From assembly GCA_045602005.1 (NCBI GenBank), contig JAZSAS010000002.1:1-28117 (forward strand): 28,117 nt of DNA, read 5' to 3'. Both the position numbers and the translations under genes were made by a program. Shown here one piece after another: positions 15,301 through 23,848 of the stretch. The notes beneath the pieces were generated by a model. The model had not been told where the DNA came from, did not search any database, and worked only from the letters and a program-made list of their open reading frames with translations. How positions within the stretch are numbered: position 1 is the stretch's first letter; every line of letters starts with the position of its first letter. Source of the DNA: UMGS755 sp045602005 (GTDB lineage: Bacteria > Bacillota > Clostridia > UBA1381 > UBA9506).

Positions 15301-16619
15301 CCTTTGCGGAGAACACAGCCATGGGCTATATTAAAAAATATGCGGAAGAAACCGGCGTTAGCTTTACCAAGGCACAAATGAAGCGGATATCTATGGGGCT
15401 TGAGGGCGTGAAACGGACCACAGGCCAGCATCCCGGCGGTGTTATGATTGTGCCTCGGGCGAATGAGGTTTATGAGTTCACGCCCATTCAGCATCCGGCA
15501 GACAAGGCTGAAAGCGGCGTTATCACCACGCATTTTGACTATCACTCCATTAGCGGACGTCTTTTAAAGCTGGATATTCTGGGGCATGATGACCCCACCA
15601 TGATACGCATGCTGGAGGATTTAACCGGCTTAAACGCCCGAACGATTCCCCTAGACGACAAGGCAACCATGAGCCTGTTTACCGGTACTGAGGCGCTGGG
15701 CGTTACACCGGAGGATATTGGCAGCCAGGTGGGCACCTTTGCTGTGCCGGAATTCGGCACTCATTTTGTGCGGCAGATGCTTATTGACACAAAGCCCACC
15801 ACCTTTAGTGAATTAATGCGTATTTCAGGCCTATCGCACGGGACTGATGTTTGGACGAATAATGCTCAGGATTTGGTTCGTGCCGGCACGGCGACTTTGC
15901 CAGAGGTTATCTGTACCCGTGACGATATCATGCTCTATCTGTTGCAGCATGACCTGCCGCCCCTAACTTCCTTTAAAATTATGGAAAAAGTGAGAAAAGG
16001 CAAGGGGCTTTCTCCTGAAGATGAAGAACTCATGCGAGAGAAGAAGGTGCCCGAATGGTATATCACCTCTTGTAAAACCATTAAATATATGTTCCCGAAG
16101 GCTCATGCAGCGGCCTATGTTACCATGGGCTTTAGAATTGCTTATTTTAAAGTGCACTACCCTATCTCTTTTTATATTGCCTACTACACGGTTCGTGCCA
16201 CAGAATTTGATGCGGAGCGAATGCTGGGTGGAAAAGAGCGGGTCATGGCGGTAATGCGGGAGATTGAAAAAAATCCCGATGCCACTCAGAAAGAGAAAAA
16301 CGTGCTGACGATTTTAGAGGTGTGCAACGAAATGTATGCTCGTGGAATCGAGTTTTTGCCAATTGATTTATATGTTTCCCATGAAACAAAATTCATGGAG
16401 GAAAACGGAGCCATCCGGCCGCCCTTAAACACCATTGCCGGTGTGTCAGATGCCATGGCAGAGGCCATTTGTCAGGCGCGGCAGACGGGTCCCTTCCTCT
16501 CGATTGAGGATTTGAAAAAGCGGGCGGGCATCGGCAATGCCGTTGTGGATAAGCTGAAAGAATATAATGTTTTAAAAGACATTCCCGAAACCAATCAAGT
16601 GAGTCTGTTCGACCTATAG
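12345..16619 (+). CDS. polC: DNA polymerase III alpha subunit, Gram-positive PolC type
   Basis: 1424 residues. PolC is the replicative polymerase with built-in proofreading. Order: N-terminal domain, an Ala-rich linker near 165-205, OB-fold about 215-320, PHP domain from VELHAHTSMSAMD (about 326), inserted DEDDh exonuclease from VFDIETTSLS (about 413) to HHRAINDAEVTARIF (about 570), rest of PHP, zinc-binding fingers CPQC...CPQC near 900-925, catalytic PDIDLNF near 950, GSRGSVGSSF near 870, and a C-terminal helix-hairpin-helix region ending QVSLFDL. ATG 12345 is chosen over an upstream in-frame ATG inside ispG because AGGAAGG lies 5 bases before it. Probably cotranscribed with ispG. Confidence 0.97.
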   Translation: MSSLLRTLAGDSLAEQLPGVELSRFQIFKEERKVHIGMTGETLLNSSVLDRFCEHIRQQFGLSEIVLDFKYIKPVLTEETIDIIYENIREAVCTKLPAARGILLNSHAALEGNEFVVTLCFGGEGTLAESGVLRLMEKQLKEIYCADLSVRTKSEGASPEKVLKKLENQRAELARDVAAAAVAAETATAKAAQKAHKTVVPEGTDENVLLGKAFGGEITPISDIDENSGKVIIEGNVIFNETRELRNKKTLLELYVADKESCIICKAFLSEAQFEPLKGGLKKLGAVRVLGRASYDTYAKEVVVVIDNLMKAKLSVRPDEAEEKRVELHAHTSMSAMDAIVKPGQLIARAAAWGHKAIAITDHGVVQAYPEAYDAGKKHGIKVIYGMEAYLEDDHAAFVYDSKDMPLSGDFVVFDIETTSLSARYGEIIEIAGVKISGGKITEQFSEFVKPTRAIPYHITELTNISNEMVREADPIETVLPAFLEFCSGCVLVAHNANFDVGYIRKKAEEQGLGFDFCYLDTLMLSRRLLTALKKHRLNQVAKHLGFSFSGHHRAINDAEVTARIFLHFLELLSGLDIQNVSQINEKLSGMGTKRYTETYHAILLVQNMVGLKNLYKLVSSAHIDNFYKKPRISKAMLAEHREGLLLGSACEAGELYSKMLRGATREELKKIASYYDYLEVQPLGNNDFMLRDHTVADREELKDMNRAIIALGEEQGKLVVAACDVHFLDPEDEIYRRVLLAGQGFDDAEHQPPLYLRTTEEMLEEFSYLPQEKAYEIVVTNPGLIAEQIGEVLPIPEDTYPPEMPGATEELTELSYNKAHELYGEELPELVEKRMEKELVPITKYGFSVMYMIAQKLVTKSLSDGYLVGSRGSVGSSFIAFLSGITEINSLPPHYRCPQCKHVEFITDGSYSMGADMPDALCPQCGTQYKKDGYDIPFETFLGFDGDKEPDIDLNFSGEYQSQAHKYTEELFGEGNVFRAGTIGTFAENTAMGYIKKYAEETGVSFTKAQMKRISMGLEGVKRTTGQHPGGVMIVPRANEVYEFTPIQHPADKAESGVITTHFDYHSISGRLLKLDILGHDDPTMIRMLEDLTGLNARTIPLDDKATMSLFTGTEALGVTPEDIGSQVGTFAVPEFGTHFVRQMLIDTKPTTFSELMRISGLSHGTDVWTNNAQDLVRAGTATLPEVICTRDDIMLYLLQHDLPPLTSFKIMEKVRKGKGLSPEDEELMREKKVPEWYITSCKTIKYMFPKAHAAAYVTMGFRIAYFKVHYPISFYIAYYTVRATEFDAERMLGGKERVMAVMREIEKNPDATQKEKNVLTILEVCNEMYARGIEFLPIDLYVSHETKFMEENGAIRPPLNTIAGVSDAMAEAICQARQTGPFLSIEDLKKRAGIGNAVVDKLKEYNVLKDIPETNQVSLFDL

Positions 16620-16645
16620 GATAAAAAACGGAAGGAGTCAAAGAC

Positions 16646-19024
16646 ATGAAACGCCCGTTATTCTTCTGCGTTTTGGCGCTTCTGACGGGGATTTACACGG
16701 CGTTTTTCATGCCTGATGCGATAGCGGTTTTGCCTCTTGGCTTTTTGGCGCTGGTGCTTTTTGTGCTGGCCTGCTTTCGCAAGTGCACACTGGCTTATTG
16801 CCTTATGGTGCTGTGCTTTCTTTCCGGAGCGGTGTATCTGTTAATGGCAGACTCGGTGGAAAATCGCCCGCTATATCCTTTTTCAGATGAATATATAACC
16901 GTAACAGCAGAGGTCATTCAAGAGCCGGAGATAGAGAAAGACGGCTCGGCGGCAACAGTTGTTCGCGTGACAGAGCTTTCCTTTTTAAAGGAAGAAGTTA
17001 CTCTTTGTGAAAAGGTGCGGCTATCCTTTCCTGCTGGTGGACCACTGCCGGTTTTTGGAGAGCGTTTTCAGGCGGTGTGTCGGCTTTATCTTCCCAATGA
17101 TGCCATGAACAGCAGGGGTTTTGACTATCAGCTGCATCTAAAATCAAAAGGCATTTTCTTCTCCGGCTATGTAGAGCCGGACACCGTAGAAATAACCGGC
17201 ACCTTTCCCCTTTCGTTTTCAGAGAGACTATATCGCTTAAACCGCCGTTGTGGGAAAAGCATTGACAGACTGTTTCCCCGGGATGCTGCAGCCGTACTAA
17301 AAGCCATGGCCTTAGGGGATAAAAGCGGCATCTCAGATGAGCTGCAAGAAGCCCTTTCTGTCAGCGGTCTTTCTCATGTGACAGCCGTATCGGGCATGCA
17401 TGTTACTACCCTGCTGACGGGGGCATATTTTTTGCTGGCACTTTTAGAGCGGAACAAATATAAATTTTTCGTTCCCCTTTGCGGTGTGGTTCTGATTTTC
17501 ATGTTGTTTACCGGTGCCAGTCCCTCGGTTGTCCGTGCGGCAATTATGTGTGTGATGGCACTTTGCGGTTTTCTTTTGTTCCGCAAGGCAGATCCACTCA
17601 CCTCTTTAGGTTTTTCTGCCGGAGTGATTGTGGCAATTCGTCCGTTTGCTGCTCTTGATATCGGGTTTATGTTGTCTTTTGCGGCAACTTTGGGAATTTT
17701 ACTGCTTGCAACGCCTCTGGAGAGACTTCTTTCAGGACTTTTCTGTTTGGATAAAAGCCGTGGTCTTATCCCTCGGCTTCTGTCTGCCTGCATATCGCTA
17801 ATCTGCGTGAGCTTCTCGGCACAGTTGTTTGTTCTTCCCCTTGCCGCTTCCATATTCGGCACAACCTCTCTGTGGAGCTTGCTGACAAACCTACTTGTGG
17901 CACCGCTTTTGCCTGTGATGTTGATTGGCGGTTTGCTCATAGGCTTTCTGGGATTGATACATTCGTTGGTGGCGCTGCCGGTTGCGGGTTTTGTTTATCC
18001 CTTTGCCAAGCTGTTTTTAAAAATTGTATGTGATTTTGGCAGCCGGGAGGCAGGCCTTCTTACTGTTGGAGCATTTAGTGTGTTTGGCCTGTATTTGTAC
18101 GGGCTCTGGATTTTTGCCTTTGAGCGGGGTGTACGCAAGCGGTATCTTCAGGCAGTGGCAGCGGCCATATCGTTTCTGCTTTTGCTATTGTGTGTTCTGG
18201 GGACAAATTACAGTCTTGAAAGAGCAGAGCTGACATTTATTAATGTAGGTCAAGGGGATTGTGCCTGGTTGACCCTGCCCCGAAACATCAACATTTTAAT
18301 TGATGGCGGCGGCGTGGCAAAATATCAGGACGACTATGAAATAGGAAGAAAGATTGTTCTTCCCTATTTGCAAAAAGAGGGCGTTCACCGGCTGGACTAT
18401 ATGATTGCCAGCCATCCCCATGAAGATCATATCAACGGTTTGATTTCGGTTTTGGAAGAAATGCCAGTGGAAACGCTGTTGGTTCCCATTGGTTTTGAAA
18501 GAAACCCCCGGGGTCAGGTGCTTCTTGACCGTGCAACGCAACAGGGAACAGAGATTGTTATGCTGCAGTCGGGAGATGAAAAATCCCTTGGAAATGATTG
18601 CACTCTAACTGTTCTCATGCCGGAGGAATTATGGCTTGAGAGTGTTGAAAATGAAAATGACCTGTCATTGGTTTGTAAGCTGACGTATGGAGATACAGCA
18701 GTCCTGCTGCCCGGAGATTTAGAACAGGAGGGCGAGGCGGCGCTTGTCAGCGCTTGGCCTAGTGCGGGAAAGGTAGACATCCTCAAGGTGTCTCATCACG
18801 GCTCTGCCACTTCTACAACCGAAGCGTTTGTTGATTGGGCACAGCCGTCTTATGCATACATTCCCTGCGGGGAAAATCAGTTTGGTCCTCCGGCTAACAA
18901 CGTGCTAGAGCAGCTTTTGCGTTGCGGTGCTGTGATTTACCGTGCTGATGAAGATAAAGACGTGACATTCACTTTAACAAAAGAAGGCATTTATTCCATA
19001 AAGAAGGGAGGAGCCACACCATGA
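16646..19024 (+). CDS. comEC: DNA internalization-related competence protein ComEC/Rec2
   Basis: 792 residues. ComEC is the inner-membrane channel that passes single-stranded DNA into the cell during transformation. Two N-terminal membrane segments, then a DUF4131 soluble domain (about 75-180, FDYQLHLKSKGIFFSGYV), the multi-spanning Competence domain (about 210-500: ALGDKSGI, GLSHVTAVSGMHVTTL, FTGASPSVVRAAIM), and a C-terminal metallo-beta-lactamase-like domain (about 525-790: INVGQGDCAWL, SHPHEDHINGL, LLPGDLEQEGE, LKVSHHGS). All three domains are present, so the full-length form looks functional. GGAAGGAG precedes the ATG by 9 bases. It starts 26 bases after polC and its stop overlaps the holA start by 4 bases. 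Confidence 0.94.
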   Translation: MKRPLFFCVLALLTGIYTAFFMPDAIAVLPLGFLALVLFVLACFRKCTLAYCLMVLCFLSGAVYLLMADSVENRPLYPFSDEYITVTAEVIQEPEIEKDGSAATVVRVTELSFLKEEVTLCEKVRLSFPAGGPLPVFGERFQAVCRLYLPNDAMNSRGFDYQLHLKSKGIFFSGYVEPDTVEITGTFPLSFSERLYRLNRRCGKSIDRLFPRDAAAVLKAMALGDKSGISDELQEALSVSGLSHVTAVSGMHVTTLLTGAYFLLALLERNKYKFFVPLCGVVLIFMLFTGASPSVVRAAIMCVMALCGFLLFRKADPLTSLGFSAGVIVAIRPFAALDIGFMLSFAATLGILLLATPLERLLSGLFCLDKSRGLIPRLLSACISLICVSFSAQLFVLPLAASIFGTTSLWSLLTNLLVAPLLPVMLIGGLLIGFLGLIHSLVALPVAGFVYPFAKLFLKIVCDFGSREAGLLTVGAFSVFGLYLYGLWIFAFERGVRKRYLQAVAAAISFLLLLLCVLGTNYSLERAELTFINVGQGDCAWLTLPRNINILIDGGGVAKYQDDYEIGRKIVLPYLQKEGVHRLDYMIASHPHEDHINGLISVLEEMPVETLLVPIGFERNPRGQVLLDRATQQGTEIVMLQSGDEKSLGNDCTLTVLMPEELWLESVENENDLSLVCKLTYGDTAVLLPGDLEQEGEAALVSAWPSAGKVDILKVSHHGSATSTTEAFVDWAQPSYAYIPCGENQFGPPANNVLEQLLRCGAVIYRADEDKDVTFTLTKEGIYSIKKGGATP

Positions 19025-20046
19025 TGAAACTGGAAGAACTTAAACAAATTATTAAAGGGCAAATGCCGCCTCCACGGGTTTTTCTCCTTTGGGGGGAAGA
19101 GGCCTTTTTAAAAGCTCATTATAAAAAACAGCTGACAGAGCTTTTGTCCCCTGACGTGATGACAGATTTAAACGTGTATGTCTTTGAAGGGAAAAGCTAC
19201 TCTACCCGTCAGGTGGATGAGGCCATTGAGGCATTGCCGGTTATGGCAGATAAAAAGCTGTTGGTGTTTAACGACTCCCTGATTTTTAGGCCCGACGGCA
19301 GAACCGGTGCCAAAGCAGAATGTCGGGATTATTGGGCTGAGCGGCTGAAGGATATTCCCGACTATGTATCTATTTTGTTTGATGAATCAGAAATTGACAA
19401 ACGCAGTGCCCTCTTAAAGCAGGTGGATAAGATGGGTGCCTGTGTGGAATTTGCCTATATGACCGAAGAGGAAATGGTTCGGTGGACGGTGCGTTTGTTT
19501 GCAAATCTGGGAAAGCAGATTGACCAGCGTGACGCCCGCTATTTAAATGAAATCACCGGCGAGGGCATGATGGCGGTGCGCCGTGAAGCAGAAAAACTGG
19601 TTGCCTATGCGGCAGACCAGGAGCAAGTTACCAGGCAGGATATTGATGCACTGGTCACCCCTGCTGTGGAGGGGCGAGTGTTTGATATGGTTGCTGCCAT
19701 GCTGAGAAAAAAGCCGGATGCAGCCCTTGGGCTTTTGGCAGATTTGTTTGCTTTAAAAACTGATGCCAATCAGGTTCTTTCTGCGATTATCTACAATGCT
19801 GATAAGCTTCTGCAAACCAAGTTGCTGGTGGCAGCCGGTGCAGATAAAAGCCAAATTATGTCTAAATTGAAAATTAGTCCCTTTCAGGCGAGTAAATTCA
19901 TGTCAGACAGTGCAAAATATTCACAGGCAGAACTTCGCCATCTTTTAGACCGTCTGGCAGAAACCGACGGTTACATCAAATCGAACTCTATGGATAACGA
20001 AGTCCTGATGAGTCTCCTTGTTTCAGAGCTTGCCACAGCTAATTGA
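19021..20046 (+). CDS. holA: DNA polymerase III delta subunit
   Basis: 341 residues, usual for HolA, the clamp-loader subunit that opens the beta ring. Diagnostic parts: PPRVFLLWGEEAFLKAHYKKQL (degenerate P-loop region), VYVFEGKSYSTRQVDEAIEALPVMADKKLLVFND, the GEGMMAVRREAEKLVAYA segment and VFDMVAAMLRKKPDAALGLLADLFALK in the collar-side region. The start ATGATG overlaps the comEC stop, with GGGAGG upstream, so the pair is translationally coupled; comEC-holA adjacency is standard in Firmicutes. rpsT, often next, is absent here. Confidence 0.93.
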   Translation: MMKLEELKQIIKGQMPPPRVFLLWGEEAFLKAHYKKQLTELLSPDVMTDLNVYVFEGKSYSTRQVDEAIEALPVMADKKLLVFNDSLIFRPDGRTGAKAECRDYWAERLKDIPDYVSILFDESEIDKRSALLKQVDKMGACVEFAYMTEEEMVRWTVRLFANLGKQIDQRDARYLNEITGEGMMAVRREAEKLVAYAADQEQVTRQDIDALVTPAVEGRVFDMVAAMLRKKPDAALGLLADLFALKTDANQVLSAIIYNADKLLQTKLLVAAGADKSQIMSKLKISPFQASKFMSDSAKYSQAELRHLLDRLAETDGYIKSNSMDNEVLMSLLVSELATAN

Positions 20047-20060
20047 TTGTAAATAATGGG

Positions 20061-20086
20061 GTCATAAAAAATTCATAATTTATGAC
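20061..20086. promoter_or_regulatory. AT-rich palindrome abutting the hrcA promoter
   Basis: GTCATAAA (20061-20068) and TTTATGAC (20079-20086) form a perfect 8-bp inverted repeat with a 10-base AT spacer, ending exactly where the -35 TTGACA begins. There is no U-run, so it is a poor terminator for holA; an operator or upstream promoter element is possible. Confidence 0.45.
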
Positions 20087-20115
20087 TTGACAATTACCGG
20101 AAAACGTGCTATCTT
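20087..20115 (+). promoter_or_regulatory. Sigma-A promoter of the hrcA-grpE-dnaK operon
   Basis: A perfect TTGACA (20087-20092) is followed, after 17 bases, by TATCTT (20110-20115). The CIRCE operator begins 5 bases further on and covers the predicted start site. Confidence 0.8.
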
Positions 20116-20119
20116 AATA

Positions 20120-20146
20120 TTAGCACTCAACAAGACAGAGTGCTAA
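20120..20146 (+). promoter_or_regulatory. CIRCE operator (HrcA binding site)
   Basis: Perfect consensus TTAGCACTC-N9-GAGTGCTAA. HrcA bound here represses the operon at normal temperature and is titrated when GroEL is busy. It lies 16 bases before the hrcA ATG. Confidence 0.98.
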
Positions 20147-20162
20147 CAACGGGGTGGATGTT

Positions 20163-21221
20163 ATGAATATGAATGAAAGAAAGAAGAAAATTCTTCATTC
20201 TATTATAAATGAATACATCAAAAGTGCCGAGCCCATCGGCTCTCGCCATGTGGCAAAGAGTCTGGATATCGGCCTTTCCAGCGCCACCATCCGAAACGAA
20301 ATGGCAGATTTAGAGGAAATGGGCTACCTAGAACAGCCCCACACCTCTGCCGGTCGAATCCCCTCAGATAAAGGCTATCGACTCTATGTTGACTCGCTGA
20401 TGAATCAGCAAGAGCTGACGGTCAGCGATTTGGCGGCTTTGGGCAATGTTTTAGAGCTGCAAATGGGGCAGATTGATAAAATTATCAAGCGTGCGGCTGA
20501 AATGCTCTCTGAGCTGACTCATTACACGGCAGTGCTCACCACGCCGGAAATGAAACGGGGTGCCATTAAAACCGTTGAGCTGGTGCCGGTTGACAGCACT
20601 TCGGCACTGATTATTCTGGTTACCGGCGAGGGCGTTATGAAGCACAAACGTGTGATGCTTCCCCCGGGGACAGACAGCGAGTTTGTTCACGGCTTTTCAT
20701 CCCTTTTGCGGGAAAAGCTTTCGGGATTGACCCTGGAGGAAATCAGTGCGGCGAAAATCAGCGAAATCCGCCGTGCCATGCAGGCCCATTTTGAACTGCT
20801 GTTTCCGGTGCTGGACTTTATTGCGGATATCATTGACGATGTTCGCGCCGAAACCGAGGTATACACCAGCGGTGTTACCAATATATTAAACTATCCGGAA
20901 TATAGTGACATTTGCCATGCAAAAGAATTTTTAGAGTTTTTAGGTGATAAAAATTCTATGGTGAAAATTTTGCAGTCGGGTCATGATGAACAAGGAAAAG
21001 GAGAAGATATCACCATTCGCATCGGCAAGGAAAACGAGTTGGATATCATGCAGAAATCCAGTGTGATTACAGCGAATTACTATGTGGGCAATCAGGTAAT
21101 GGGCAGGCTGGGCATCATTGGCCCCACCCGCATGGATTATTCCCGCACAATCGCCAGAATCAAAAAGGTCTCCGCAGTGCTGAACCGGCTGTTATATGAG
21201 CTGTACATTGACGAGGATTGA
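20163..21221 (+). CDS. hrcA: Heat-inducible transcription repressor HrcA
   Basis: 352 residues. N-terminal winged helix with the family's MNERKKKILHSIINEYIKSAEPIGSRHVAK and SSATIRNEMADLEEMGYLEQPHTSAGRIPSDKGYRLYV (about 1-80), then the GAF-like dimer domain to the C-terminal FLGDKNSMVKIL and GRLGIIGPTRMDYSRTIARI segment. ATG 20163 is spaced 5 bases from GGGGTGG; GTG 20154 and ATG 20169 are also in frame. It is autoregulated through the CIRCE site directly upstream. grpE follows after 11 bases. Confidence 0.96.
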   Translation: MNMNERKKKILHSIINEYIKSAEPIGSRHVAKSLDIGLSSATIRNEMADLEEMGYLEQPHTSAGRIPSDKGYRLYVDSLMNQQELTVSDLAALGNVLELQMGQIDKIIKRAAEMLSELTHYTAVLTTPEMKRGAIKTVELVPVDSTSALIILVTGEGVMKHKRVMLPPGTDSEFVHGFSSLLREKLSGLTLEEISAAKISEIRRAMQAHFELLFPVLDFIADIIDDVRAETEVYTSGVTNILNYPEYSDICHAKEFLEFLGDKNSMVKILQSGHDEQGKGEDITIRIGKENELDIMQKSSVITANYYVGNQVMGRLGIIGPTRMDYSRTIARIKKVSAVLNRLLYELYIDED

Positions 21222-21232
21222 CAGGGAAAGGA

Positions 21233-21772
21233 ATGGAAAACACAGTGAAAAACGATGAAATAAAAGAAAAGGATGAAGCGTTAGAGCCGGAAGAGATTCA
21301 AAAAGAGGCATCCTGTCAGGCAGAAGAAGCCGAAAACGAAGCGCTTTGCGAGCTTCAGAAAAAATATGACGAGCTTTATGATAAGCACCTTCGGACGCTG
21401 GCAGAATATGATAACTACAAGCGGCGCACCCAGAAGGAAAAAGATGAAACCTATGTTAACGCTCAAATAGACACTGTTGGCAATCTATTGCCGGTGCTGG
21501 ACAATTTGGAACGTGCCGTGGCCAGCGAGGAGGATTCACCCTTTAAAGAGGGCGTTCAAATGATTGTGAAACAGCTTTTAGAAACCCTTGAGAAAATGGG
21601 TGTTAGTGAAATTGAGGCAGAGGGTTGCCCCTTTGACCCCAACGTCCACAATGCCGTGATGCACATTGAGGATGAAGAACTCCCCGAAAACACTGTGGCA
21701 GAACAGTTTCAGAAGGGTTATAAAATGAAAGAAAAAGTTATTCGGCATTCCATGGTAAAAGTAGCAAACTAA
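21233..21772 (+). CDS. grpE: Nucleotide exchange factor GrpE
   Basis: 179 residues. GrpE exchanges ADP for ATP on DnaK. A Glu/Lys-rich N-terminal tail is followed by the long coiled coil (LQKKYDELYDKHLRTLAEYDNYKRRTQKEKDE, about 45-75) and the C-terminal beta domain (GVSEIEAEGCPFDPNVHNAVMHIEDEEL, then EQFQKGYKMKEKVIRHSMVKVA). ATG 21233 is preferred to the in-frame TTG 21218, which would overlap the hrcA stop; AGGGAAAGGA provides the ribosome site. Standard position between hrcA and dnaK. Confidence 0.95.
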   Translation: MENTVKNDEIKEKDEALEPEEIQKEASCQAEEAENEALCELQKKYDELYDKHLRTLAEYDNYKRRTQKEKDETYVNAQIDTVGNLLPVLDNLERAVASEEDSPFKEGVQMIVKQLLETLEKMGVSEIEAEGCPFDPNVHNAVMHIEDEELPENTVAEQFQKGYKMKEKVIRHSMVKVAN

Positions 21773-21818
21773 AATAAATTTATATATTATCATTGTTTTA
21801 TATCAGGAGGTAATCATT

Positions 21819-23654
21819 ATGGCAAAAATTATCGGTATTGACCTGGGAACAACCAATTCCTGTGTGTCTGTTATTGAAGGTGGCGAACCCACTGTTATTC
21901 CTAACGCAGAAGGCGGCAGAACAACTCCTTCTGTTGTGGCGTTTTCCAAAGAGGGCGAGCGTTTAGTGGGTCAGGTTGCAAAGCGTCAGGCTATTACAAA
22001 CCCCGACCGCACCATCAGCTCAATTAAGCGTGATATGGGTACAGATAAAAAAGTAGATATCGACGGCAAGTCTTATTCTCCCCAAGAGATTTCTGCAATG
22101 ATTCTGCAGAAATTAAAGGCCGATGCTGAGGCATATCTGGGTGAGCCGGTTTCTCATGCGGTTATCACTGTTCCGGCTTATTTTAATGACTCCCAGAGAC
22201 AGGCCACCAAAGATGCAGGCAAAATTGCCGGTCTTGAAGTGCAGAGAATCATTAACGAGCCCACCGCGGCTGCTCTTGCTTATGGCATGGATAAGGAAAA
22301 TGACCAGAAAATCATGGTTTATGACTTAGGCGGCGGTACCTTCGACGTTTCCATTCTGGAACTGGGCGATGGTATTTTCGAAGTGCTTGCAACCAGCGGT
22401 AATAACCGTTTGGGCGGTGATGACTTTGACCAGAGAGTGATTGACTATTTGGCAGATGAATTCAAAAAAGAAAACGGCATTGATTTAAAGGCCGACAAAA
22501 TGGCTTTGCAGCGCTTAAAAGAAGCAGCAGAAAAAGCAAAAATCGAGCTTTCTGGTGTAACCACCACCAACGTAAATCTGCCGTTTATTACAGCTGATGC
22601 CACCGGTCCTAAGCATTTAGACATCACCCTGACCCGTGCCAAGTTCGACGAGCTGACCAGTGACCTGGTTGAAGCCACCATGGAGCCCACCAGGAACGCA
22701 CTGCGTGATGCAGGTCTTTCTGCTGGCGAGATTGATAAAGTGCTTTTAGTTGGCGGTTCTTCCAGAATTCCTGCCGTTCAGGAAGCAGTTAAGAAAATTA
22801 CCGGCAAAGAGCCTCACAAGGGCATTAACCCCGATGAGTGTGTGGCTGTGGGTGCATCTATTCAGGGTGCCGTGCTTTCCGGTGACGTAAGCGGCATTGT
22901 TCTCTTAGACGTAACGCCCCTGTCTTTGGGTCTTGAAACCTTAGGCGGCGTGTTCACAAAGCTGATTGAGCGTAACACCACCATTCCCACCAAGAAATCT
23001 CAGATTTTCTCCACCGCAGCAGACGGTCAGACCAGCGTGGAAATCCACGTGCTGCAGGGTGAACGTGAAATGGCGGCTTACAATAAAACATTGGGTAAAT
23101 TCCATCTGGATAACATTCCCTCTGCTCCCAGAGGCGTGCCCCAGATTGAGGTAACCTTTGATATTGATGCAAACGGCATCGTACACGTTTCTGCCAAGGA
23201 TTTAGGCACCGGCAACGAGCAGGAAATCACCATCACCGCCAGCACGAATCTGTCTGACGACGAGATTGACAAGGCCGTGAAAGAAGCTGAGAAGTTCGCT
23301 GCTGAGGATAAGCAGAAAAAAGAAGAAATCGATGCCCGCAACAATGCTGATTCTTTGGTATATCAGAGCGAAAAATCCTTAAAGGATTTGGGCGACAAGG
23401 TTGAAGCGGCTGACAAGGCGGCCATTGAGGCAGAAATTGAAAAAGTGAAAGAGGCCTTAAAAGGAACCGATACAGAGGCTATTAAAAAAGCAACTGAGGC
23501 ACTGTCTGCTAAGTTCTATGAGGTTAGTGCTAAGATTTATCAGGCGGCAAATCCTCAGGGGGCAGCGCCGGGTGCAGATGCTGCCGGGGGACAAAATCCC
23601 GGTGCAGGTGCAGATGACAACGTGGTTGACACAGATTATGAGGTTGTTGACTAA
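21819..23654 (+). CDS. dnaK: Chaperone protein DnaK (Hsp70)
   Basis: 611 residues, normal for Firmicute DnaK, which lacks the loop insert of enterobacterial Hsp70. ATPase motifs: IGIDLGTTNSCV (about 4-15), NEPTAAALAYG, VYDLGGGTFDVSIL, LVGGSSRIPAVQ; the linker VLLDVTPLSLGLETLGG leads into the substrate domain. The C-terminus is a Gly/Ala/Asp-rich tail ending DTDYEVVD. AGGAGGT 7 bases before the ATG is the strongest ribosome site in the operon. The codon choice seems more uniform than in neighbours, as expected for high expression. Controlled by the CIRCE promoter upstream of hrcA; no separate promoter seen. Confidence 0.98.
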   Translation: MAKIIGIDLGTTNSCVSVIEGGEPTVIPNAEGGRTTPSVVAFSKEGERLVGQVAKRQAITNPDRTISSIKRDMGTDKKVDIDGKSYSPQEISAMILQKLKADAEAYLGEPVSHAVITVPAYFNDSQRQATKDAGKIAGLEVQRIINEPTAAALAYGMDKENDQKIMVYDLGGGTFDVSILELGDGIFEVLATSGNNRLGGDDFDQRVIDYLADEFKKENGIDLKADKMALQRLKEAAEKAKIELSGVTTTNVNLPFITADATGPKHLDITLTRAKFDELTSDLVEATMEPTRNALRDAGLSAGEIDKVLLVGGSSRIPAVQEAVKKITGKEPHKGINPDECVAVGASIQGAVLSGDVSGIVLLDVTPLSLGLETLGGVFTKLIERNTTIPTKKSQIFSTAADGQTSVEIHVLQGEREMAAYNKTLGKFHLDNIPSAPRGVPQIEVTFDIDANGIVHVSAKDLGTGNEQEITITASTNLSDDEIDKAVKEAEKFAAEDKQKKEEIDARNNADSLVYQSEKSLKDLGDKVEAADKAAIEAEIEKVKEALKGTDTEAIKKATEALSAKFYEVSAKIYQAANPQGAAPGADAAGGQNPGAGADDNVVDTDYEVVD

Positions 23655-23657
23655 AAG

Positions 23658-23848
23658 AGAGCTGTGGCAAAATGCACAGATTGCATAGAGGCTGAAAGTT
23701 TGCAAAGAAAGTGAAATTATGAAGACATCCGCAGCAACGCTGCGGATGTCCTTTGTAAACAGCCTTTGTGTTATGAACACATCCTTCGTCATACCTTTGT
23801 ATGGCAGAGCATGGCTAGTTCATTCTGCATGATTTTGCAACCAGCTCT
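23658..23848 (+). ncRNA. Candidate multibranched RNA structure between dnaK and dnaJ
   Basis: An outer helix can form from AGAGCTG (23658-23664) with CAGCTCT (23842-23848), continued after a small internal loop by GCAAAAT (23667-23673) with ATTTTGC (23832-23838). Inside it lie hairpins TTGCA/TGCAA (23681-23705), a perfect 12-bp stem (23724-23735 with 23739-23750, loop AAC), TGTGTT/AACACA (23767-23781), CATAC/GTATG (23790-23803) and GCAGA/TCTGC (23804-23828). Only the 12-bp stem is strong on its own; it is followed by CTTTG, so it could be a weak attenuator or an mRNA processing barrier. Identity as a discrete RNA is speculative. Confidence 0.4.

Noticed and set aside
14991..15545. 184-codon open frame antisense to polC
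   Set aside because: It lies wholly over the conserved polymerase domain, has no ribosome site or recognisable domain, and is a shadow of polC codon bias.
17374..17940. 188-codon open frame antisense to comEC
   Set aside because: Complement of the hydrophobic Competence domain; composition (Lys/Arg/Ser rich) is what antisense of membrane codons gives. No start context.
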